Positions 1-8,891 of a DNA stretch of 64,000 nucleotides are shown in pieces (the first letter of the stretch is position 1; the number at the start of each line of letters is the position of its first letter). Below the pieces are notes generated by a model. The model did not search any database, was not told where the DNA came from, and worked only from the letters and a program-made list of their open reading frames with translations. The position numbers were made by a program, and so were the translations under genes. Source of the DNA: Mucilaginibacter rivuli (GTDB taxonomy: Bacteria; Bacteroidota; Bacteroidia; Sphingobacteriales; Sphingobacteriaceae); contig NZ_JAHXPQ010000002.1 of NCBI RefSeq assembly GCF_019391655.1, forward strand, positions 62,001-126,000, read 5' to 3'.

Positions 1-1
1 A

Positions 2-898
2 TTTAACTATAACTTTTCGCGTACCGAGCGGTTTACGGCTATTTATTCCGGTATGGCTAACCAGCCCTCTTATAGTCAGCTTCAACCGGTTTACGATTAT
101 TCAAATGTACAATACCCGGTTGTCGGAAACCCAAATCTCATGTCGGAATTTACCAATTCTGTCTCCATGCGTTTCAATAGGTTTGATATTTCTTCGGGTA
201 ATATCATACTGACAAACTTCACTGTCAATCAAACAGAAAATAAAATTGTGAGCAGCAATACCCGTTCGAGCCGGCCTGGTGTAATACAGGAAACAAGTTA
301 TTTAAATGCCGATGGCTATTATTCCTTCAACGGCTTTTACGTTTTTTCAAAACCTTTCAATGAGCGCATGTATACCCTCACGTTAACCGGTAACGCTACG
401 TATGCTTCTAATATTTCTTATATCAATCACGAAAAGAACGACGGGCAGAACCTCGTATTGAGACAGCAGGCAGGCTTCCGTACAGACTTAGATGCTGTGA
501 TGGATGTTGAAGCGACGGCGGCATACAGTTTGAATAAAAATCAAAACTCCCTATCATCGCAGATCAGCAGTAGGGTGAGCAACTGGATACTTGGGATTAA
601 TGGTAAAAACTATTTTGGTAAAAACTTGATATTGGGCTATGACCTCACTAAAACTTTAACCAGCGGTTATGCTAATAGCGTGAATGGTAATCCATTGCTG
701 CTAAATACCTATGTGGAAGTTGAGTTTTTGAAAAATAAAATGGCATCCGTCAAGTTATCGGGATTTGACCTGTTTAACGAAAACACCAACCTGTCACGAA
801 GCGTAGACGGCAATACTGTATCCGATACGCAGGTTAACCGATTAGGCAGGTATTACATGTTTAGCCTGTGTTTTAAGTTCCAAAAGTTCGGCCTGTGA
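2..898 (+). CDS. Outer-membrane beta-barrel protein, C-terminal part (5' end outside window)
   Basis: The reading frame is open from the first bases of the window, so this is the C-terminal ~298 residues of a longer protein. The sequence is rich in alternating aromatic/polar strands (for example MYTLTLTGNATYAS and VSNWILGINGKNYFG) and ends in YMFSLCFKFQKF, a terminal aromatic beta-strand typical of outer-membrane barrels. It resembles the barrel of the TonB-dependent-receptor-like OMP_b-brl_3 family of Bacteroidota, which usually carries an N-terminal carboxypeptidase-regulatory domain; that part is not visible. The substrate cannot be deduced. The next gene starts about 160 bp downstream in the same direction, so the two may be functionally linked, but no promoter or terminator decides this. 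Confidence 0.75.
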   Translation, partial: FNYNFSRTERFTAIYSGMANQPSYSQLQPVYDYSNVQYPVVGNPNLMSEFTNSVSMRFNRFDISSGNIILTNFTVNQTENKIVSSNTRSSRPGVIQETSYLNADGYYSFNGFYVFSKPFNERMYTLTLTGNATYASNISYINHEKNDGQNLVLRQQAGFRTDLDAVMDVEATAAYSLNKNQNSLSSQISSRVSNWILGINGKNYFGKNLILGYDLTKTLTSGYANSVNGNPLLLNTYVEVEFLKNKMASVKLSGFDLFNENTNLSRSVDGNTVSDTQVNRLGRYYMFSLCFKFQKFGL

Positions 899-1056
899 TA
901 GTCACTGTTAACCTATTGATCAATATTTACTTGGATTCAATCCCGCTGTAAATTTTCCAGTTAATTCGCAACAATTCCCGCCTTTATAGACTAACACGCC
1001 CTGTTCGTCGCATTTAACTTTTGTTAACATTTGAATTTACAAAATTCGTTCTGAAT

Positions 1057-3927
1057 ATGAAGCGAATTTTATTTTTTATGGCCTTTACCGGCCTTTTTAG
1101 CTTAAACGTGGTTGCACAACAGCAATTGGAATCTAAAAGTATAATTGATGGCTTTTACCTGCTTTCGATGGATAAAATGCTTGACACAATTGCAGAGCAG
1201 ACCCAATTGCATATCGTATATGACAAGGATATGGTTAAGGGGTATTCTATTGTCGATCATTTTTTCAGGGAGAAAGTCCGGGACGTCTTAGGTAAAATAT
1301 GCAGCGATAATGGCTTGCATTACTGGGTAGAATCAGACAAAACCATTTACATTATTCGTAATCCGGAAGATGTCAGTTTGCTCAAGAAAAAGAGCAGTAA
1401 CGAAATTAAGCCTGTTTTTACCATTACACGTGAAACGCAGGAGAATTTCCCACCAGTCGTTGCCACGCGCCGGGAACCGACGCATACAGCAGAAAAGCAG
1501 CAACCTTTTGCTGTCAGCGGACGGGTGATAGACCAGGCAAGCGGTGAATCCCTTCCATCTGCGATTGTCAGGCTGCGTAATAGTTCTATTGTTGCGGCTA
1601 CGAATACGGATGGATATTTTACACTCTTAAAGGTACCCGCAGATACCTGCATTTTAGAGATATCGTACATAGGTTATCAACCGGCTGTCTATAGTTTACA
1701 GCCCGAGAACCGTACCGGGCAACTTACCATCGGTCTTTTTTCATCCGTACGGACGCTCACGGAAGTAAACATAAAAGACAAAAAGAGCGATGGCGTAATG
1801 AGTATTGACAAGAGGCGCGTCAGTGTCCTGCAAATAACGCCTTCCAAGCTTGATGAGCTGCCAAATATTGGAGAAAAAGATATTCTGCGCTCATTCCAAT
1901 TAATGCCGGGTATTAGCGGGAGTAACGAATCGTCATCCGGTGCATATGTCCGTGGGGGTACCCCAGATCAGAATTTGGTATTATTTGACGGATTTACAGT
2001 ATACCAGGTTGACCATTTGTACGGCTTCTTCAGTGCTTTTAATGCCAACTCAGTTAAAGATGTTACGTTATATAAAGGAGGTTTCTCAGCGAAGTATGGG
2101 GGGCGTTTGTCGAGCGTAACTGATATTGTCGGAAAAGAGGGCAACAGTAAAGAAGCCAATATTGGTGGTGATCTTAGCTTGCTGAGCGCCAATATATTTG
2201 CGGAAAAGCCGCTTAATAATAAATCTACGATATTATTTGCGTACAGGCATTCGTATCAGGGGCCCTTATATAACGAGATATTTAATAAATTAAACAGCAA
2301 CAGCAGCACCTCAACAACTAATAGTACAGGATCATCATCAGGAAATGGTGGCGCATTTGGCGGTGGTGGCCCTGGTGGCGGAGGGGGGCCGCCTTCAGGT
2401 GGAGGTCCGCCTACCGGTGGCGGGCGTGGCGGCGGCGGTTCAGCGCCGACAGTTACTACGCCGTTCTCCTATTTTTATGATTTAAATGCGAAATATACCT
2501 ATGCTCCAGATCAAAAAAATCGTTTTTCATGGAGTCTTTACCTTGGCAATGACAACCTGGATAACAGTAAGATTATTTCTCTTCCATCTTTCATTACCAA
2601 TGTAAGTGACTTAAGCATGTCTGACAAGACGACCTATGGAAATGTCGGTTCAAGTGCCAAATGGTCGAGACAATGGAACTCTAAATTATATTCCAACACG
2701 CTGATCAGTTATTCTTCCTATCATAGCGACAGGGATAATAGTACAAAGGTTACCCTTACAGATAGTGCCGGTACAGCTACAGGTATCAACAGCGGGACAT
2801 TTGAAAAAAACAGACTGAGAGATTTCAGCATTAAATCGGATTGGGAATGGCGGGCATCGGATAAAATAAAACTACTGTATGGCGGTTCCGGTTCACAGCA
2901 AAACGTTTCTTATGTGTACAGTCAAAACGATACCAGTACCCTCATTAATCAAAATACCCAGGCGCTGACTATCGGTGGTTATACCGAATTTGAAATCAAT
3001 GCGACAGACAAATTTCAATTAAAACCCGGGCTGCGTGGCTCTTATTACGGACCAACGGGTAAATTCTATTTTGAGCCGAGGCTGTCGGCGACATACACTT
3101 TAACTGACAGGTTAACACTTAAAGCGGCTACAGGGCATTTTAATCAGTTTACGAACCGGGTTATTCGTGAAGATATCCTGAACGGTAGCCGGGATTTTTG
3201 GGTGCTTTCAAATGGAAATACGATTCCCGTCAGTTCTGCTAACCATTTTATCGGAGGCATAAGCTATGAGGCAAAAAACTTTTTGATAGATATAGAAGGA
3301 TATTACAAAACCCTCGAAGGCTTATCGCAATATTCACAGCGAGAAGTTGGTAACGCCCGTACCAATGTTTCGTTGGAACAGCATTTTTATACAGGAAGGG
3401 GTTACACAAAAGGCTTCGAAGTTTTACTTCAAAAAACGCATGGAAAATACACCGGCTGGTTAAGCTATACCTTTGCCCATGCTGTCAACAATTTTGAGAT
3501 ATATGGCGGAGAGTATCCAGCCAGCCAGGATACCCGGCATGAACTCAAGTTGGTTAATTTATACCATTATAAAAGGTGGACATTTTCTTCCACCTGGATA
3601 TTCGCTACCGGCAAGCCCTACACAGCACCTCTTACCAGCTACACGGTTAATGACTACACGGGGCATAGCCACACCTTTTTAACCATAAGCGCCGAAAACG
3701 GGCAGCGCTTACCGAGCTACCATCGTTTGGATGCGGCAGTAACCTACGACCTGATCAAGGTAGACAGCCGTAAAGTCGGCAGTATCGGCTTCTCCATGTT
3801 CAATATTTATGACCGGGCCAATGTATGGTATAAACAATACACCATTGTAAGCAACCAGGTAATTACTAATAATGTAGACTACCTGGGTTTCACACCAAAC
3901 ATCACATTAAGTTTAAAATTTAAATAA
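1057..3927 (+). CDS. TonB-dependent receptor with STN and carboxypeptidase-regulatory domains
   Basis: The start chosen is the ATG at 1057, because it is followed directly by a signal peptide (MKRILFFMAF...VVAQQQ); a TTG 36 bp upstream would place 12 residues before it. After the signal come an STN (secretin/TonB short N-terminal) domain at about residues 30-105, a CarboxypepD_reg-like Ig-fold at about 155-230, a plug domain at about 255-370 (SGAYVRGGTPDQN, FDGFTVY, YKGGFSAKYGGRLSSV), then a 22-strand-type barrel. An STN domain in Bacteroidota receptors often contacts an anti-sigma factor, but no sigma/anti-sigma pair is adjacent. A glycine/proline-rich insert at about 425-466 sits in a predicted external loop. 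The gene abuts the DUF4249 gene with no gap, so they are presumably translated from one mRNA. This receptor plus DUF4249 arrangement is recurrent in the phylum; the ligand is unknown. Confidence 0.88.
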   Translation: MKRILFFMAFTGLFSLNVVAQQQLESKSIIDGFYLLSMDKMLDTIAEQTQLHIVYDKDMVKGYSIVDHFFREKVRDVLGKICSDNGLHYWVESDKTIYIIRNPEDVSLLKKKSSNEIKPVFTITRETQENFPPVVATRREPTHTAEKQQPFAVSGRVIDQASGESLPSAIVRLRNSSIVAATNTDGYFTLLKVPADTCILEISYIGYQPAVYSLQPENRTGQLTIGLFSSVRTLTEVNIKDKKSDGVMSIDKRRVSVLQITPSKLDELPNIGEKDILRSFQLMPGISGSNESSSGAYVRGGTPDQNLVLFDGFTVYQVDHLYGFFSAFNANSVKDVTLYKGGFSAKYGGRLSSVTDIVGKEGNSKEANIGGDLSLLSANIFAEKPLNNKSTILFAYRHSYQGPLYNEIFNKLNSNSSTSTTNSTGSSSGNGGAFGGGGPGGGGGPPSGGGPPTGGGRGGGGSAPTVTTPFSYFYDLNAKYTYAPDQKNRFSWSLYLGNDNLDNSKIISLPSFITNVSDLSMSDKTTYGNVGSSAKWSRQWNSKLYSNTLISYSSYHSDRDNSTKVTLTDSAGTATGINSGTFEKNRLRDFSIKSDWEWRASDKIKLLYGGSGSQQNVSYVYSQNDTSTLINQNTQALTIGGYTEFEINATDKFQLKPGLRGSYYGPTGKFYFEPRLSATYTLTDRLTLKAATGHFNQFTNRVIREDILNGSRDFWVLSNGNTIPVSSANHFIGGISYEAKNFLIDIEGYYKTLEGLSQYSQREVGNARTNVSLEQHFYTGRGYTKGFEVLLQKTHGKYTGWLSYTFAHAVNNFEIYGGEYPASQDTRHELKLVNLYHYKRWTFSSTWIFATGKPYTAPLTSYTVNDYTGHSHTFLTISAENGQRLPSYHRLDAAVTYDLIKVDSRKVGSIGFSMFNIYDRANVWYKQYTIVSNQVITNNVDYLGFTPNITLSLKFK

Positions 3928-4728
3928 ATGATACAAAAAAAATTCATACTCCTGGCTATTCTCGCGTGTTTGGCAACTTTCATCTTGTCTTGTGAAAAGG
4001 CCAGTACTACGGTTTCTGATAAAGAAAGGCCCGTTGTCGAAGCCTTCCTGGTTCCCGGTAGTCCAATACAAGTTAAGGTTTACTATCAAAAGTACCTGGA
4101 TGATACTATTTCTTATGGTTACCCGGTTACGGGATTGAAACTTAAGATATCTGATGGTACAAATACCATAAACCCAATTGAAACAAGCCCTGGTGTGTAT
4201 ATATACAGCAATACAGCGTTTGTAAAAGATAATAAGACGTATTCGCTTAGTTTCGCCTATAACGGCAATACTGTGACCGCCCAAACAACCGTTCCCTCGA
4301 AGCCGGTAGGCTTTAAGGCTTCTGCCACACAACAATATGTACCCGGCTTTTCATTTGGGAGTACGCCTAAGACTTTTACTCCTGTTGTTTTTAGCTGGAC
4401 CAATCCCAATTCTGATTATTTCCTGATGGTATTTCAGGATACGACATCAAACCCCAACCCGCTTAATTCAGGAAATACAACTGCGTATAAAGATTCGGAA
4501 GTCATCCTCGGCCAGGTGGTTAGTTACCAAACCAGCGCAATGACATTTACCTATCTGGGCAATTACAATGTGTTGCTATATCATATCAATAAAGAATACA
4601 GCGATGCGCTCAACAGCAGCGGCGGCACCTCTCTTAACCTGACTAACCCTGCAACTAATGTAGTTAACGGCCTCGGCATTTTTACAGCTATGCGAGCCGA
4701 TACGGTTAGTTTACTTGTTTATCAATAA
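3928..4728 (+). CDS. DUF4249-family lipoprotein
   Basis: A 266-residue protein starting at the base after the receptor's stop codon. The N-terminus is a lipoprotein signal (hydrophobic stretch ending ATFILSC, Cys near residue 22), so the mature protein is probably anchored in the outer membrane. The segment VVEAFLVPGSPIQVKVYYQK followed by an Ig-like run (LKISDG, YSLSFAYNGNTVTAQTTVP) fits DUF4249, a Bacteroidota family almost always encoded directly downstream of an STN-containing TonB receptor. Its role is not known; by position it may be an accessory ligand-binding partner, comparable to SusD for SusC, which is inference. It overlaps neither neighbour and is followed by the FKBP gene after 10 bp. 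Confidence 0.75.
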   Translation: MIQKKFILLAILACLATFILSCEKASTTVSDKERPVVEAFLVPGSPIQVKVYYQKYLDDTISYGYPVTGLKLKISDGTNTINPIETSPGVYIYSNTAFVKDNKTYSLSFAYNGNTVTAQTTVPSKPVGFKASATQQYVPGFSFGSTPKTFTPVVFSWTNPNSDYFLMVFQDTTSNPNPLNSGNTTAYKDSEVILGQVVSYQTSAMTFTYLGNYNVLLYHINKEYSDALNSSGGTSLNLTNPATNVVNGLGIFTAMRADTVSLLVYQ

Positions 4729-4738
4729 CATTTACGAC

Positions 4739-5638
4739 ATGAAAATAACAACTATCTGTATTGCTGTACTGTTAATCACAGCATTAATTTCCTGTAAAAA
4801 AAGCAACAATGAACAAACAATTGAACAGTTTGACGAAGATGCGATCCAGGACTATATCAAACAAAATGGCCTTACCGCTATGAAAAAGGATACTTCCGGT
4901 GGTGATACTGCAGGAGTGTACTATCAGATACTCACGCCTGGAACGGGGAAAGTAATGGATTACCCGGACAAAATAAATTACACCTACCAGTTTGCGGCTT
5001 TTGACGGCAGTTATGTAACCACAGACACCATTGCCAACCACGCCAATACCTATGTAGGCTATTTGTCCCCCAAAGGGTTGGAACATGGTATAAAAAATAT
5101 TCTGCGACGTAAAGGCGGCCGCATCAGGATGTTGATACCTTCGCATTTGGCCTACGGCACTAACGGGGTTTCATCAGGTACCACCAGGCTTAACGGCAAC
5201 CAATGCTTGGATTATATTGTCAGCGTAGTCGATAATCAAGCCAGTTATGATGACATCAGTATTAAAAACTACATCAAAACCTATAACTTGTCCGGCTTTA
5301 CCAAAACCGCCTCGGGACTCTATTATAAGGTTACGAAAGCCGGAACGGGCACGTCGGCGGTTACCATAAATTCAGTTGTCGGCGTACAATATACCGGGTA
5401 CTTATTTAATCAAACCGTGTTTGACTCGGCGAATACAAGCGATGGGACGGCCGGCCTTACCACTTCGATGTATAATGTTATTGCGGGCTGGCAGGAAGGG
5501 TTGCCCAAAATCACCACAGGTGGAAAAATTATTTTGTTAATACCATCAGGGAGAGCATACGGCGATTCGGCGAATAGTGGTATACCCGCTTTCAGTTGTT
5601 TACGGTTTGATATCAATCTCATTTCAATTACCAATTAA
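4739..5638 (+). CDS. Lipoprotein with two FKBP-type peptidyl-prolyl isomerase domains
   Basis: The start at 4739 gives a lipoprotein signal at once (MKITTICIAVLLITALISC); an upstream in-frame ATG at 4715 would overlap the previous gene. Two FKBP-like domains follow at about residues 55-165 and 195-299. Both keep landmarks of the fold: YYQILTPGTG/YYKVTKAGTG at the first strands, GLEHGI/GWQEGLPKI at the helix, RMLIPSHLAYG/ILLIPSGRAYG before the last strand, and a closing CLxxxxxxI strand. The family catalyses cis-trans isomerisation of Xaa-Pro bonds, often as a folding chaperone for exported proteins. Being lipid-anchored and encoded behind a TonB receptor, this one may assist assembly of surface proteins. 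Several catalytic-pocket aromatics are not conserved in copy 1, so one domain may only bind. Confidence 0.85.
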   Translation: MKITTICIAVLLITALISCKKSNNEQTIEQFDEDAIQDYIKQNGLTAMKKDTSGGDTAGVYYQILTPGTGKVMDYPDKINYTYQFAAFDGSYVTTDTIANHANTYVGYLSPKGLEHGIKNILRRKGGRIRMLIPSHLAYGTNGVSSGTTRLNGNQCLDYIVSVVDNQASYDDISIKNYIKTYNLSGFTKTASGLYYKVTKAGTGTSAVTINSVVGVQYTGYLFNQTVFDSANTSDGTAGLTTSMYNVIAGWQEGLPKITTGGKIILLIPSGRAYGDSANSGIPAFSCLRFDINLISITN

Positions 5639-5700
5639 GGGATGGCATTTTAATTATCAGGTGATACAAAAACTGTTTTTTTCAATATTCAACTCCGTGT

Positions 5701-6774
5701 ATGAGAATTTCTAAACTTGCCAAGTTTTTCAACATTATTATCACATTGGCGATATGGGGTCTGATTTTATTTTTGCCGTTTTTAAATAAAATGGACAACG
5801 TGCCATTCCAGGTACGACACGAAATACAATACAATCATACCATGTTTACCACGGTATTGATGCTTAGCTATTATATCCATTTTTATCTGATATACCCGTT
5901 AAGAAAGAAAAAGAATGGGACCTACTATTATTTAGGTACCTTAATAGTATTAGCAGCTTTATACATCATATTGAATATTTTTTTTCTGCCTGATTTTCCA
6001 CAACCACCGGGTGTGAACATTCAGAATTCACCTGATTTTAAAAATGCCCCTTTGCCACATATCGGTTTCTCTCCGATGCTCATCATTACATTAATACCCT
6101 TTACATTCGTTCTGACAGTCGGTTTTTGTTACAGGCTATATGTTGATACCGCGTTACACAATAAGTTGCTGAAGGAAAGAGAGTATGCCCATGTCAAAAC
6201 GGAACTCGACTTTTTGCGTTCACAAATCAGTCCTCATTTTATTTTCAATTTAATGAATACCCTCGTCTCTATGGCCCGTAAAAAATCCGATTTATTGGAA
6301 TCATCACTCATTAGCTTATCACAGTTAATGCGTTATATGTTATATGAAACTGATGGAAACCAGATCAACCTGTCCACAGAATTAGACTATCTTAAAAACT
6401 ACATCAATTTACAATTATTACGTTTTGGGGACGATATTAAAGTTAATTTAAATTTAGAGGGTCTGTTTGAAAAATATACGATAGAGCCTATGTTGCTGAT
6501 CCCATTTGTAGAAAATGCGTTTAAACACAGCATTGTCATCACTGACAAGGCGATCATTGATATTTCATTAGTTATTAATGAAAAAGAACGTATGCTTAGT
6601 TTAACCGTCTTAAATAGTGTTGCCCAGGGCACTCATTCCCGCTCTGTTAAAAATTCGGGAATTGGCCTGGCAAATGTAAAAAGAAGGCTGGAGTTACTTT
6701 ACCCTGGCAAACATATGTTTACCACGAACCATGTTAAAGACACGTTTATCGTTAACCTTCAAATCAATCTGTAA
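5701..6774 (+). CDS. LytS-family membrane sensor histidine kinase
   Basis: A 357-residue protein with four hydrophobic segments in the first ~145 residues (for example IIITLAIWGLILFLPFL and LGTLIVLAALYIILNIFFL), a short coiled linker, and the His_kinase (PF06580) motif LRSQISPHFIFNLMN with the phospho-accepting His at residue 179. A HATPase_c domain follows (N-box LIPFVENAFKHS, G-box NSGIGLANVKRRL). It autophosphorylates and donates to the LytTR regulator encoded 2 bp downstream; the pair is the standard arrangement of this class in Bacteroidota. The signal is unknown. It starts about 60 bp after the FKBP gene in the same direction, so it may be read with the receptor operon and could sense its cargo or control it (inference). 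Confidence 0.9.
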   Translation: MRISKLAKFFNIIITLAIWGLILFLPFLNKMDNVPFQVRHEIQYNHTMFTTVLMLSYYIHFYLIYPLRKKKNGTYYYLGTLIVLAALYIILNIFFLPDFPQPPGVNIQNSPDFKNAPLPHIGFSPMLIITLIPFTFVLTVGFCYRLYVDTALHNKLLKEREYAHVKTELDFLRSQISPHFIFNLMNTLVSMARKKSDLLESSLISLSQLMRYMLYETDGNQINLSTELDYLKNYINLQLLRFGDDIKVNLNLEGLFEKYTIEPMLLIPFVENAFKHSIVITDKAIIDISLVINEKERMLSLTVLNSVAQGTHSRSVKNSGIGLANVKRRLELLYPGKHMFTTNHVKDTFIVNLQINL

Positions 6775-6776
6775 TA

Positions 6777-7484
6777 ATGAACTGTATATTACTTGATGAT
6801 GAACGACCAGCTCTCGAACTGCTTGAGGATAATGTAAGAAAAATACCTTATCTTAATATAGTGGCATCGTGTAGAAATCCAATGGAAGCGATTGAACTAT
6901 TGAAGGAAACCCAGGTTGACCTGATGTTTCTTGACGTACAGATGCCTATATTGAACGGGCTTGAATTGCTACGCTCGCTAAAAAATCCGCCAATGGTTAT
7001 TTTGGTAACAGCATTTGAGGAACACGCACTTGCAGGTTTTGATCTGGATGTTGTTGACTATTTGGTGAAGCCCGTTCCCTTTGCAAGATTTCTAAAAGCC
7101 GTTGAAAAAGCCCACGAATTATATCAGGCAAGACAATTGTATTTCAAAGCACCGGTTATAGAAAACGATTATGTATTTGTAAACGCTAATTATTCGCTGG
7201 TAAAAATAAGGATACAAGATATTACATACATCGAGGGACTTAAAGACTATGTTCGGATAAATATGACAAGCGGTAAACTCGTTACGACCAGAATGGGCTT
7301 AAAGAACATTGAGGACAGGCTGCATTCAGAAAGTTTCATGCGTATCCACAAATCATATATCGTCGCACTTGATAAGATAGAGTCTATACAAAAAACACAG
7401 TTAGTCATAGCAGGGCAAGAACTACCTATAGGGGATGCTTACCGTCAATCTTTTCAAGCGTATGTCAACGGGAAAAATTTATAA
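6777..7484 (+). CDS. LytTR-family response regulator
   Basis: A 235-residue two-domain regulator. The receiver domain (about residues 1-120) has the acidic pair DDE at the N-terminus, the phospho-acceptor Asp53 in LMFLDVQMPI, a Thr in ILVTAFEEHA and a Lys in DYLVKPVPF. The LytTR DNA-binding domain covers about residues 130-233 (DITYIEGLKDYVRI, MRIHKSYIVALDKIESI). The ATG follows the kinase stop after 2 bp, so the genes are translationally coupled. Partners of this class typically bind pairs of short direct repeats; none is obvious in the 330 bp that follow. Nothing in the sequence suggests loss of function. Confidence 0.92.
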   Translation: MNCILLDDERPALELLEDNVRKIPYLNIVASCRNPMEAIELLKETQVDLMFLDVQMPILNGLELLRSLKNPPMVILVTAFEEHALAGFDLDVVDYLVKPVPFARFLKAVEKAHELYQARQLYFKAPVIENDYVFVNANYSLVKIRIQDITYIEGLKDYVRINMTSGKLVTTRMGLKNIEDRLHSESFMRIHKSYIVALDKIESIQKTQLVIAGQELPIGDAYRQSFQAYVNGKNL

Positions 7485-7564
7485 TCTGAATTCATCAAAA
7501 TTTAAAATCCGACTCCTGCAGGTTTACTGAAATAGTTATGGTTACCTAGATGATAAGTGATCAA

Positions 7565-7579
7565 TATAGTGTGACTATA
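7565..7579. promoter_or_regulatory. Short palindrome, possible operator
   Basis: TATAGT-GTG-ACTATA is a perfect 6+3+6 dyad in the gap between the LytTR and TetR genes. Its binding protein is unknown. Confidence 0.3.
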
Positions 7580-7619
7580 ATGAAGAATAACACAGAAACA
7601 AGCCCATATCAATAGCGAA

Positions 7620-7636
7620 AATGTTAATGTAACATT
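7620..7636. promoter_or_regulatory. Palindrome, possible operator
   Basis: AATGTTA-ATG-TAACATT is a perfect 7+3+7 dyad, the size expected for a homodimeric helix-turn-helix repressor. It lies about 180 bp upstream of the TetR gene. Confidence 0.4.
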
Positions 7637-7770
7637 CTATCAGTACCGACTATAAGTTTGGACATGGAGGAAGGTTATGATGGTGTGACGAAGAACAAAT
7701 TAGGAGGAAATATCGTGTCTCGACGGGTATTTGTCCACTGAATTTCGGGCTTTCGTCCTAATATATTAGC

Positions 7771-7785
7771 CGTTTGTCGCAAACG
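7771..7785. promoter_or_regulatory. Palindrome just upstream of the TetR gene, candidate autoregulatory operator
   Basis: CGTTTG-TCG-CAAACG is a perfect 6+3+6 dyad ending 29 bp before the TetR start. TetR-family proteins commonly repress their own promoter by binding such dyads; that it does so here is inference. Confidence 0.45.
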
Positions 7786-7814
7786 CAACATCTGTTTTTG
7801 AATATAATATACTT

Positions 7815-8468
7815 TTGGCGGTATTGAGACAGATAAAAGATAAAGAACTGACGAAGAGGAAACTGATTGAAGCAGTAGGGGCGATTTTGCAAACTCAAGG
7901 CTTTGGCCACTTAGGCGTTAACAATATTGCCCGTAAAGCTGGAGTAAACAAAAAATTGATCTATCGTTATTTCGGTGGCGTTGATCAACTTGTTGAAGCC
8001 TATGTTGTTGAGCGGGACTACTGGATGACTTTTTCAGATCAGATGAATAATTTGATAGCTGATTTTTCCGGTAAGTCGACAAAGCCTTTAGTTACCGGAA
8101 TATTGAAAGAACAATTTAGTTTTTTTGATCAGCATAAAGAAATGCAAAGTTTGATCTTATGGGAGCTTTCTACAGAGAGTAAATTGATGCGAAGTATCCA
8201 TAACGCACGGGAAGCCATGGGGCAAAAAGCGTTTGAACTTACCGATAAGCATTTTGAAAATACCAAAGTGAATTTTCGTGCCGTATCTGCCCTGCTGGTT
8301 GGCGGTATCTATTATGCCATTCTCCATAAACGTTTTAACGGCGGTAAGATTTGTGATATTGATGTGGGTACAGAAAAAGGAAAAGAGGAAATCCTTTCAA
8401 CGATTAACAATATAATCGATTGGGCCTATCAAATGGCTGAAGCTGAAAATGATGAGAGTAAAAGCTAA
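7815..8468 (+). CDS. TetR/AcrR-family transcriptional regulator
   Basis: A 217-residue regulator with the N-terminal TetR helix-turn-helix at about residues 13-60: KLIEAVGAILQTQGFGHLGVNNIARKAGVNKKLIYRYFGGVDQLVEAY. This is a textbook match to the family, including the YRYF recognition-helix end. The rest is an all-helical ligand/dimer domain with no assignable ligand. No ATG occurs between the upstream in-frame stop at 7767 and the HTH, so the start must be an alternative codon: TTG at 7815 (used here) or TTG at 7824. The gene is convergent with the small XRE gene, 10 bp apart. No obvious efflux or enzyme target is adjacent, so it may act on itself or on the genes to the right. Confidence 0.88.
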   Translation: MAVLRQIKDKELTKRKLIEAVGAILQTQGFGHLGVNNIARKAGVNKKLIYRYFGGVDQLVEAYVVERDYWMTFSDQMNNLIADFSGKSTKPLVTGILKEQFSFFDQHKEMQSLILWELSTESKLMRSIHNAREAMGQKAFELTDKHFENTKVNFRAVSALLVGGIYYAILHKRFNGGKICDIDVGTEKGKEEILSTINNIIDWAYQMAEAENDESKS

Positions 8469-8478
8469 TGGCAGCATT

Positions 8479-8700
8479 CTATTTACTATTAGGCAACGTT
8501 ATATTTTTACTAATTTCATTTAATAAATCACAGGCTGAAATATCAATTGACAACGCTATTTTACAAAGCTCTTCTACAGTCAATTTAGTAGTTCCGTTGT
8601 TAGATAACTGAGTAATTCTTGATTTGCTAATTCCTGTTCGTCTCGATATTTCGGCTTTATTAACCGATTTCTTCGTTAAATACAATCCCAATTCAGTCAT
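8479..8700 (-). CDS. Small XRE-family helix-turn-helix protein
   Basis: A 73-residue protein consisting almost entirely of a Cro/C1-type helix-turn-helix: LGLYLTKKSVNKAEISRRTGISKSRITQLSN, then LTVEELCKIALSIDISACDLL, which is the usual fifth helix. There is no toxin-like partner next to it. It is transcribed away from the long hairpin at 8892-9022. Small single-domain XRE proteins of this kind act as repressors in mobile elements, toxin-antitoxin systems or housekeeping circuits; the sequence does not say which. Confidence 0.82.
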   Translation of the reverse strand: MTELGLYLTKKSVNKAEISRRTGISKSRITQLSNNGTTKLTVEELCKIALSIDISACDLLNEISKNITLPNSK

Positions 8701-8709
8701 TAATTTATA

Positions 8710-8733
8710 AATTCTTTACATACATTTAGAATT
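8710..8733. promoter_or_regulatory. Inverted repeat upstream of the XRE gene
   Basis: AATTCT (8710-8715) and AGAATT (8728-8733) are an inverted pair spaced by 12 bp directly upstream of the XRE start. The region is very AT-rich, so chance is a real alternative. Confidence 0.25.
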
Positions 8734-8891
8734 AATGTACATCTGTTTAGTTAAATGAAATAATTTTTTGGAATTTGGATAGATATTCTGTATACTTGTT
8801 TAGAAAATATAAACTTTATATTAATCCCAAGTAATCGTTTACCTGGATTTATATAGTTTAGCGGATACTTCAAAATACTTGGAAGTACTCG

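Larger units (their letters stand above)
7485..7814. other. Gene-free stretch before the TetR gene
   Basis: About 330 bp with no convincing coding frame. It holds three short perfect palindromes (annotated separately) and a sequence matching the Bacteroidota -7 consensus TAnnTTTG at 7810-7817, but that match overlaps the proposed TTG start and has no TTTG at the expected -33 distance, so it is not called as a promoter. Confidence 0.5.

Noticed and set aside
1347..1670. 107-codon minus-strand frame inside the TonB receptor gene
   Set aside because: Antisense to the STN/carboxypeptidase-regulatory region; no recognisable protein features.
7810..7817. TACTTTTG as a promoter -7 element for the TetR gene
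   Set aside because: It overlaps the only available start codon and has no TTTG at the -33 distance.
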